Source of the DNA: Actinomadura rudentiformis
Lineage (GTDB): Bacteria > Actinomycetota > Actinomycetes > Streptosporangiales > Streptosporangiaceae
Length of the DNA: 64,000 nucleotides
Reading direction: 5' to 3'
Assembly: GCF_008923185.1 (NCBI RefSeq)
Contig: NZ_WBMT01000017.1
Coordinates: 1-64,000, forward strand
A program made the position numbers and the translations under genes. Of the stretch, positions 58,939-64,000 are shown in pieces. Position 1 is the first letter of the stretch; every line of letters begins with the position of its first letter. The notes below the pieces were generated by a model that worked only from the letters and a program-made list of their open reading frames with translations, was not told the DNA's origin and did no database searches.

Positions 58939-59532
58939 TCATCGGTGTGCGCGCAGCTGCTCGCGATAGCCGACCCCGGCCCGTTCGGCGTCGGCGAGAA
59001 GGCCGGCGAGGAAGGCGTGCAGCTCGGCCGAGGTGAGGACTGCGCGCACGCCGCGTCCACCCGATCCCCAGGCCTCGATCACCGCGCGGCGGGCGACCCG
59101 CCACACGCCCTGTCCGGTGCCCTGACGCTCGATCCAGACCGAGGAGGTGCGCAGCGCGCAGCGGAGCTCCGCCGTACTCGCCACGTCGCCGCGGTCCCGG
59201 TAGCGGAAGGCGAAGAGCTCGGGCTCGCGGACCCGGCCCGCGCCCGGTGGCGGGTCGGGGAACCGGTCGTCGGGGTCGGGCCATTCGGCGGCCTGCGGCG
59301 ACTCTCCGGCACGCGCGGCGGCCACCCGCCCGGCGAGCCCGGCGAGGAAGTAGCCGCAGCGCTCCCCCACCGCGCCGAACGAGTCCCCGTCGCGCCGCAG
59401 CTCCAACGTGACCTCGAACGGCGTGCCGCCGCGGTCGAGCGACACGACCGGCACCACGGCGAGCGACGAACCGTCCAGACAGCGAAGTCCCCCCACGTCC
59501 CGCACCCTAGGCCAGGCGATCACCATGATCAC
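58939..59532 (-). CDS. Conserved-looking protein of unknown function
   Basis: 197 residues from a GTG at 59532; later starts are possible. The sequence shows amphipathic strands in the first half (VVPVVSLDRGGTPFEVTLELRRDGDSFGAVGERCGYFLAGL), an acidic Pro-rich loop, then FAFRYRDRGDVASTAELRCALRTSSVWIERQG and a helical end (LTSAELHAFLAGLLADAERAG). No signal, membrane helix or known motif is seen. It precedes uppS by 130 bases on the same strand. Confidence 0.6.
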   Translation of the reverse strand: MIMVIAWPRVRDVGGLRCLDGSSLAVVPVVSLDRGGTPFEVTLELRRDGDSFGAVGERCGYFLAGLAGRVAAARAGESPQAAEWPDPDDRFPDPPPGAGRVREPELFAFRYRDRGDVASTAELRCALRTSSVWIERQGTGQGVWRVARRAVIEAWGSGGRGVRAVLTSAELHAFLAGLLADAERAGVGYREQLRAHR

Positions 59533-59584
59533 ACCTAGCCGCGCTGGGGATCACGCAATGATTCGCGGCGGGAGGACGTGCTGG

Positions 59585-60106
59585 TCAGGCCTGCGGACCT
59601 GCCGCGCGGGCACGTTCGACGTATTCCAGGGCGGTGCGAAGCTCGCCGAGCCACTCGTCGGTGTTCTTGCCGACCAGGCGCACACACCAGGCCAGCGCGT
59701 CGCTGCGGCTGCGCGCCACGCCGGCGTCGACCAGGGTGTCCAGAACGCGGCGTTCGGGCTGCCGGAGCCGGGTCATGACCGGGACCGAGAGCGTGGTGAA
59801 CATCTCCCGCTGCTCGTCGCACTCGACGCCCCACGAGACCTTGTGGCCGAAGCGGTGCTCGGCTTCGCGGGCGATGGCGATGCGCTGGTCGCGGGTCTCC
59901 TCGCGGAAGCGCTGGATGTGGCCCGCCACGGCGGCGGCCCGTTCGGTGCCGGCGAGATTCTCGGCGGCTCCCGGGAGAGGCAGCCGTCCGACGACGCTGA
60001 CCTCCTCCCGGTCCAGGACGATCTCGGGCGCCGCCTCGAACCAGTTCTCGGGAAGCCGCCCGGAGAACCAGGCCCGCACGGTCTCCGCTGCTGCGCTCGT
60101 ACTCAT
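59585..60106 (-). CDS. Small protein with ribbon-helix-helix-like C-terminus
   Basis: 173 residues from the ATG at 60106 (MSTSAAAETVRAWFSGRLPENWF). The N-terminal half reads EIVLDREEVSVVGRLPLP and then helices with FREETRDQRIAIAREAEHRFGHKVSWGVE. The C-terminal part (MTRLRQPERRVLDTLVDAGVARSRSDALAWCVRLVGKN) has the spacing of a ribbon-helix-helix or ParD-like DNA-binding module. A perfect palindrome covers its start codon, suggesting autoregulation. It is divergent from the DHA2 exporter. Confidence 0.7.
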   Translation of the reverse strand: MSTSAAAETVRAWFSGRLPENWFEAAPEIVLDREEVSVVGRLPLPGAAENLAGTERAAAVAGHIQRFREETRDQRIAIAREAEHRFGHKVSWGVECDEQREMFTTLSVPVMTRLRQPERRVLDTLVDAGVARSRSDALAWCVRLVGKNTDEWLGELRTALEYVERARAAGPQA

Positions 60107-60123
60107 GTAATCAAAATTACATG
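60104..60123. promoter_or_regulatory. Operator CATGTAAT-CAAA-ATTACATG over a start codon
   Basis: A perfect eight-base inverted repeat with a CAAA centre, AT-rich against the local background. Its first three bases are the start codon of the ribbon-helix-helix-like gene (minus strand), so a bound protein would block initiation or transcription of that gene. Confidence 0.6.
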
Positions 60124-60177
60124 CTGTCGCCGCCCCCTCCAAGGGGCCGCTCACATTGACACCTTCCATCTTTTGAT

Positions 60178-60201
60178 AGTTACTCTCATTTAAAAGTAAC
60201 T
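60178..60201. promoter_or_regulatory. Operator AGTTACT-N10-AGTAACT upstream of exporter
   Basis: A perfect seven-base inverted repeat at 60178-60184 and 60195-60201, ending 20 bases before the exporter ATG, next to its TTGGAGG ribosome site. A TetR regulator is the last gene of that operon and TetR proteins use this kind of site. Confidence 0.6.
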
Positions 60202-60221
60202 TCTATTTGGAGGTGACAGTC

Positions 60222-61754
60222 ATGGGTGTTGGCGGCTCGCGGCGATGGTGGGGGCTGGGCGCGCTCGCGCTGAGCCTGCTGGCGCTGGGCTTCGACCTGA
60301 CGATCCTGAACGTGGCGCTGGCGACGCTCTCGGCGGACCTGAACGCGAGCACCAGCCAGCTGCAGTGGATCGTGGACTCGTACGTCCTGGTCTTCGCGGC
60401 GTTGCTGCTCCCCGCCGGGCTGCTGGGCGACCGCTTCGGCCGCAAGCGCCTGCTGCTCGTCGGCATGGCCGTCTTCGGCCTGGCCTCACTCGGAGGCGCC
60501 CTCGCCGACGGCCCGGGGAGCGTCATCGTCGCCCGCGCGTTCATGGGGATCGGGGCGGGGATCATGATGCCGCTGTCGATGTCGATCCTGCCGGCGATCT
60601 TCCCCCCGCACGAGCGCACCCGGGCGATCGCGGTCTGGTCGGCGTCCATGGCGCTGGGCCTGCCGCTCGGTCCGCTGCTCGGCGGCTGGCTGCTGGAGCA
60701 CTTCTGGTGGGGCTCGATCTTCCTGATCAACGTGCCCGTGGTCGCCGTGGGCGCGATCGCCGTCGCCGTCCTGCTCCCCGAGTCCCGCGACACGAGCGTC
60801 CCCCGCCTGGACGTGGTGGGCACCCTGCTGTCGGTCAGCGGGCTCACGGGCCTGGTGTACGGGATCACCGAGGGCCCGGCGGACGGCTGGAGCGACCCGC
60901 TCATCATCGGCACGATCGGCGCCGGTCTCGTCCTGCTCACCGCGTTCGTCCTGTGGGAGCGGCGCCTGGAGCAGCCCATGATGGACGTCAGGCTGTTCCG
61001 GGATCCCGCCTTCACCTGGGCCGTGATCGCCGGAACGCTGGGGACCGTCGTCATGGCGGGCACGCTCTTCGTCCTCCCGCAGTACCTCCAGGTCGTGCAG
61101 GGCAACGGCGTCTTCGACACCGGGCTGCGGCTCATCCCGATGCTGCTCGGCCTCATGGTCGGCGGCCTGGCGACCGACCGGCTGACCGCGCGCACCGGCC
61201 ACAAGCCGCTCATCGTCATCGGGCTCTTCCTGCTGGCCGCGGGTCTCGGCTGGGGCGCGCTCACCGAGACCGGCGACCCCTACTCCACGACCGCGATGTG
61301 GCTGTCGGTCCTGGGCCTCGGAGTCGGGCTGACCATGATCCCGGCGATGGACGTCGTGCTCGCCCGCCTGCCCGACGACCAGGCCGGCCGGGGCTCGGGC
61401 CTGGTCCAGACGCTGCGCCAGACGGGCGGCGCGCTCGGCATCGCCGGGCTGGGCAGCCTGCTGTCGGTCGTCTACCGGGACCGCGTCGACCTCGACGGCC
61501 TGCCGGCGGAGGCCGCCGGCACGGCCCGCGACTCGATCGGCGGGGCCGCCGCCGTGGCGGAACGGCTCGGCGACGGCCGGCTGCTGGCCTCGGCGCAGGA
61601 CGCCTACGTGCACGGGATGAACGCGGCGCTGGCCGTCTGCGCGCTCGGCTCTCTGATCGTGGCGCTGCTGGTCTGGATCTTCCAGCCGCCGCCGGAACGT
61701 GCGCGGGCGGCTGTGGATAGCCCAGAATCGGACCATGAGCACGTCGCTTCCTGA
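60222..61754 (+). CDS. DHA2-type (14-helix) MFS drug exporter
   Basis: 510 residues from the ATG at 60222, ten bases after TTGGAGG. It has the EmrB/QacA hallmarks: LDLTILNVAL-like segment (FDLTILNVALATL), QLQWIVDSYVL, motif A GDRFGRKR, and motif C-like GLPLGPLLGGWL. Fourteen membrane helices can be traced. It likely expels cationic or lipophilic drugs by proton antiport. The TetR gene overlaps its 3' end by 20 bases and a palindrome lies upstream, a self-contained resistance switch. Confidence 0.92.
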   Translation: MGVGGSRRWWGLGALALSLLALGFDLTILNVALATLSADLNASTSQLQWIVDSYVLVFAALLLPAGLLGDRFGRKRLLLVGMAVFGLASLGGALADGPGSVIVARAFMGIGAGIMMPLSMSILPAIFPPHERTRAIAVWSASMALGLPLGPLLGGWLLEHFWWGSIFLINVPVVAVGAIAVAVLLPESRDTSVPRLDVVGTLLSVSGLTGLVYGITEGPADGWSDPLIIGTIGAGLVLLTAFVLWERRLEQPMMDVRLFRDPAFTWAVIAGTLGTVVMAGTLFVLPQYLQVVQGNGVFDTGLRLIPMLLGLMVGGLATDRLTARTGHKPLIVIGLFLLAAGLGWGALTETGDPYSTTAMWLSVLGLGVGLTMIPAMDVVLARLPDDQAGRGSGLVQTLRQTGGALGIAGLGSLLSVVYRDRVDLDGLPAEAAGTARDSIGGAAAVAERLGDGRLLASAQDAYVHGMNAALAVCALGSLIVALLVWIFQPPPERARAAVDSPESDHEHVAS

Positions 61755-62376
61755 GCATGCCCTCGACCGACTCCAGGACCGGCTGGAGCGGCTTCCGCTC
61801 CGGGAGCGTAAGAAGCTGAAGACCCGGAGGGCGATCCAGGACCACGCCCTCCGGCTCTTCACCGAGCAGGGTTACGACGAGACCACGGTCGAGCAGATCG
61901 CCGAGGCGGCCGAGATCTCCCCCAGCACGTTCTTCCGCTACTTCCGGACCAAGGAAGACGTCGTCATCACCGACGAGTACGACCCGATCATGGCGGAGAT
62001 CTTCCGGGCACAGCCGGCCGGCACGGGCGTCATCGAGGCGCTGCGCGCCACGTTCCGCGAGATCCTGCCGCAGATGCTCGCCGGCGACATGGACACCGTC
62101 ATCACCCGGATGCGCCTGACCGCCCAGGTCCCCGCGCTGCGCGCCCGCACCACCGAGTCACTGCGGGAGGGCACGCACGCCGTGCTCAAGGAGATCATCG
62201 CCGAACGGACCGGACGCCCGCAGGACGACCTGGACGTCGAGACGTTCACCTGGGCGCTTCTCGGCGTCCTCCAGTCGGCGATGTACGCGTGGCTGGACGG
62301 CAAGGTCGAGATCGAGGACCTCCCGGACCTGATCGACCACAACCTGGAGCTCGTCGCCACCGGCTTCCCGCTGTGA
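61735..62376 (+). CDS. TetR-family regulator of the DHA2 exporter
   Basis: 213 residues from the ATG at 61735, overlapping the exporter end. Helix-turn-helix ~22-70 (KTRRAIQDHALRLFTEQGYDETTVEQIAEAAEISPSTFFRYFRTKEDVV). The C-terminal domain is of the TetR_C_17/MftR-like kind (ILPQMLAGDMDTVITRMRLTAQVPALRARTTESL). It probably represses the operon through the AGTTACT-type palindrome, released when a drug binds. Confidence 0.9.
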   Translation: MSTSLPEHALDRLQDRLERLPLRERKKLKTRRAIQDHALRLFTEQGYDETTVEQIAEAAEISPSTFFRYFRTKEDVVITDEYDPIMAEIFRAQPAGTGVIEALRATFREILPQMLAGDMDTVITRMRLTAQVPALRARTTESLREGTHAVLKEIIAERTGRPQDDLDVETFTWALLGVLQSAMYAWLDGKVEIEDLPDLIDHNLELVATGFPL

Positions 62377-62398
62377 CGCCGCCCAGCCGCGACTGAGA

Positions 62399-62437
62399 GT
62401 CCGCGGCTCAGGTCCGCGGCTCAGGTCCGTGGCTCAG
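62399..62437. repeat. Three copies of a 13-bp repeat over a stop codon
   Basis: GTCCGCGGCTCAG at 62399-62411 and 62412-62424, and GTCCGTGGCTCAG at 62425-62437. The last copy contains the TGA of the minus-strand NlpC/P60 gene (62434-62436). Because 13 is not a multiple of three, the copies place stops in all three minus-strand frames. Confidence 0.9.
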
Positions 62438-63609
62438 CCTGCGACGCGGGCGGCGAGGCGCGGGTTGACGCGGACCGCGCCGCGCATGTTGCGGGTGTAG
62501 ACGTTCTGGATCTGGACGACCGTGCCGCGCCGCGGGGCCGCCAGCATCTTGCCGTCGCCCAGGTAGAGCGCGATGTGCGAGATGTAGCCCGGCGCGGTCG
62601 GGTCGTTCGCCCAGATGAGCATGTCGCCCGGCTGCGCCTTGCTGAACGGGATCACCCAGCCGGTGCGCGCCTGGTCGGCGGCCACGCGCGGCAGCCTGAC
62701 CCCGGCCCGGGCGAAGGCGTACTGCATCAGGCCGGAGCAGTCGTAGCCGCCCTCGGACTCCGACTCGCCGCCCCAGACGTACGGCCAGCCGAGGCGGGTG
62801 TGGGCGGCGCGGATCACCGTCTGCACCTGCTGCGCGGTCATCACCTGGCCGTTGGAGTCCGGGAGCTTCCGCGCCTCGGGGTATTCGATCTTCGGGCTGA
62901 CCTCGACCGCACGGGCCTGCTTGGGCAGCAGTGTGCGCAGCTCCTTGATGAGCTTGGCGGTCTTGACCTTCGGCGCGCTGATCAGCAGCGCGTTGGAGAC
63001 CGGCATGCCGAGGGACCGGGCGGTGGCGTGCGAGATCACCGCGTCCACGTCGGCGATGCCCATGGTGGCGTAGGCGCCGACGCGCACCGTCGACCGCTTC
63101 TGCTTGCTGCCCACCGGGATCTGCGCGCCGAGCTGCACGCCGCCGTCATTGCCCATGGTGAACGAGATCGCCACGTCGCCGCCGGCGATGTTGCGCCACA
63201 GCGCGTCCGACTGGGCGGTGGGTTTGGGGGTGTATTTACGGAACGTGGACGGATTCACCCCCAGCAGGCCCACCCGCTTGCCCGCGACCATCGCCTGGGC
63301 CGCGTCGACGGTCTCGACGCCCTGCACGCCCTTGACCTTGCGCACCTTCTCGATCACTGCGGGCGGCAGCGAGCCGGGCGCGGCGACCAGCACGTGCGGC
63401 GTGAGGCGCTTGCCGAGCGGCGCGATGGCGGTCGGTGAAAGCTGGTAGCTGCCCGAGGCGGCCACGAACCGCTGCTGCGAGGTCTGCGGGGTGGCCTGCG
63501 GGTCGTCGCCCTGCCGGTGCGCGACCAGCACCGCCGTGTTGGCGGCGAGCGTGGTCAGCACCGAAACGCCGATGATCGTCGGAAGAACCCGGCGGTCCGG
63601 CCTGCGCAC
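62434..63609 (-). CDS. NlpC/P60 endopeptidase with MacB-like middle domain
   Basis: 391 residues from a GTG after GAGGGAG. N-terminal membrane anchor or signal (~8-30). Residues ~70-235 (VLVAAPGSLPPAVIEKVRKVKGVQGVETV..., GAYATMGIADVDAVISHATARSLGMP) resemble the periplasmic core domain of MacB/FtsX-type permeases. The NlpC/P60 domain (~260-380) has Cys291 in GGYDCSGLMQYAF and His345 in YISHIALYLGDG, with GWPYVWGG. It should cut wall peptides at the cell surface. The stop codon lies in a three-copy repeat. Confidence 0.9.
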   Translation of the reverse strand: MRRPDRRVLPTIIGVSVLTTLAANTAVLVAHRQGDDPQATPQTSQQRFVAASGSYQLSPTAIAPLGKRLTPHVLVAAPGSLPPAVIEKVRKVKGVQGVETVDAAQAMVAGKRVGLLGVNPSTFRKYTPKPTAQSDALWRNIAGGDVAISFTMGNDGGVQLGAQIPVGSKQKRSTVRVGAYATMGIADVDAVISHATARSLGMPVSNALLISAPKVKTAKLIKELRTLLPKQARAVEVSPKIEYPEARKLPDSNGQVMTAQQVQTVIRAAHTRLGWPYVWGGESESEGGYDCSGLMQYAFARAGVRLPRVAADQARTGWVIPFSKAQPGDMLIWANDPTAPGYISHIALYLGDGKMLAAPRRGTVVQIQNVYTRNMRGAVRVNPRLAARVAG

Positions 63610-63733
63610 GGCAACACTCCCTCAAAGCTCGACCTTGAACGACTATGGCCCAGAAGCGTGACCACCGTCCAGATACCCAGCGCACCGTGCACCATCCTGA
63701 GGCGGATGGCCGCGTACAGTCACCTCTGTCTCC

Positions 63734-63749
63734 GTTACCCATTGGTAAC
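63734..63749. promoter_or_regulatory. Inverted repeat GTTACC-CATT-GGTAAC
   Basis: Perfect six-base arms, 125 bases upstream of the NlpC/P60 start and 24 bases beyond the stop of the next gene on the same strand. A regulator site is likelier than a terminator, as there is no T-run and the stem is short. Confidence 0.4.
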
Positions 63750-63772
63750 ACCAAGCGCCAGTGAGATCAAGG

Positions 63773-64000
63773 TCACTCGATGACAAAGTGCCCGCGCAGC
63801 TCATGGACCAGGTCGGCGGCGGTGGTCACCGGCAGGCGGCAGGCGAAGCCCCGGCATACGTAGGCGGCGGGCGCGCCGTCCACGAGGCCCCGCCCTTCGA
63901 GCAGCGGGATGTCCGTCTCACCCGGCTCCCCCACGGTCACCACGGCGCCGGGGGAGACCGCCATCAGGGCCGTCTGGTGCAACGTCCTCGTGCGTTCGTC
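63773..64000 (-). CDS. C-terminus of a thioredoxin-domain (YyaL/DUF255-like) protein, partial
   Basis: 75 codons, open to the window edge (DERTRTLHQTALMAVSPGAVVTVGEPGE...). The ending GAPAAYVCRGFACRLPVTTAADLVHELRG matches the CxxFxCxxPv C-terminus of YyaL-type proteins, which combine a thioredoxin-like domain with an (alpha/alpha)6 barrel. The main domains lie outside the window. Cys in YVCRGFAC is conserved in this family. Confidence 0.7.
   Translation of the reverse strand, partial: DERTRTLHQTALMAVSPGAVVTVGEPGETDIPLLEGRGLVDGAPAAYVCRGFACRLPVTTAADLVHELRGHFVIE

Noticed and set aside
63761..63776. GTGA...TCAC as a CRP site near the right end
   Set aside because: The spacer is eight bases between GTGA and TCAC, two more than the CRP arrangement.

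Overview
The window is very GC-rich with dense, frequently overlapping genes (many ATGA/GTGA junctions), GTG and TTG starts, and typical actinobacterial families: DUF4282, DUF6542, DUF4245, DUF1707, transglycosylase-like wall proteins, a class I plus class II fumarase pair and class II FBPase. I read it as a chromosome of a filamentous actinomycete, probably Streptosporangiales (Actinomadura-like). The order is moderately supported and the genus is a guess.

Accessory half (1-24,150). A minus-strand operon at 1-6,457 encodes a DUF4282 membrane protein, a membrane Ser/Thr kinase with a non-canonical glycine loop, a coiled-coil protein, a ClpB-like AAA+ ATPase with a degenerate first AAA half, and the start of a Pro/Ala-rich protein. 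Divergent from it lies a polymorphic toxin with a papain-like (Tox-PL glutamine deamidase type) C-terminus and an Imm35-like immunity protein, then an SseB-like protein, a DUF1579-like protein and a broken IS5-type transposase. From 22,589 down to 10,516 runs a seven-gene type IV secretion-like operon: TcpC-like, small pilin-like membrane protein, TcpE-ParA/MinD fusion with a degenerate P-loop, VirB4-like ATPase, VirB6/TrbL-like channel, a membrane-anchored protein, and a lytic transglycosylase-NlpC/P60 hydrolase. No relaxase or coupling protein is visible, so secretion or wall remodelling is as likely as conjugation. It is bounded by about 1.5 kb without a convincing gene.

Core half (24,155-64,000). 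The gene set matches, in scattered order, the mycobacterial Rv1086-Rv1112 block as I remember it: ychF, rmuC, DUF6542, ispH, a lipid-droplet-type protein, xseA-xseB, DUF4245, glpX, fumarases, PhoH and a Z-prenyl transferase. Inserted into it are a branched-chain amino acid ABC operon livJHMGF with a terminal GntR regulator, two M23 peptidases with near-identical C-terminal domains, an ABC exporter, MFS and EamA transporters with a MocR regulator, three small transglycosylase-like proteins, a DHA2 exporter with its TetR regulator, an NlpC/P60 protein, and the end of a thioredoxin-domain protein.

Two patterns run through the window. Cell-wall hydrolases are unusually frequent: two NlpC/P60, two M23 and three transglycosylase-like. 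Short tandem repeats recur at the 3' ends of genes, usually duplicating the stop codon. Several operators can be read directly, including one overlapping the liv promoter -35 box, one upstream of the DHA2 exporter, one over the start codon of a small DNA-binding-like protein, and a perfect CRP-type palindrome upstream of a transglycosylase-like gene. I see no tRNA, rRNA or CRISPR array.
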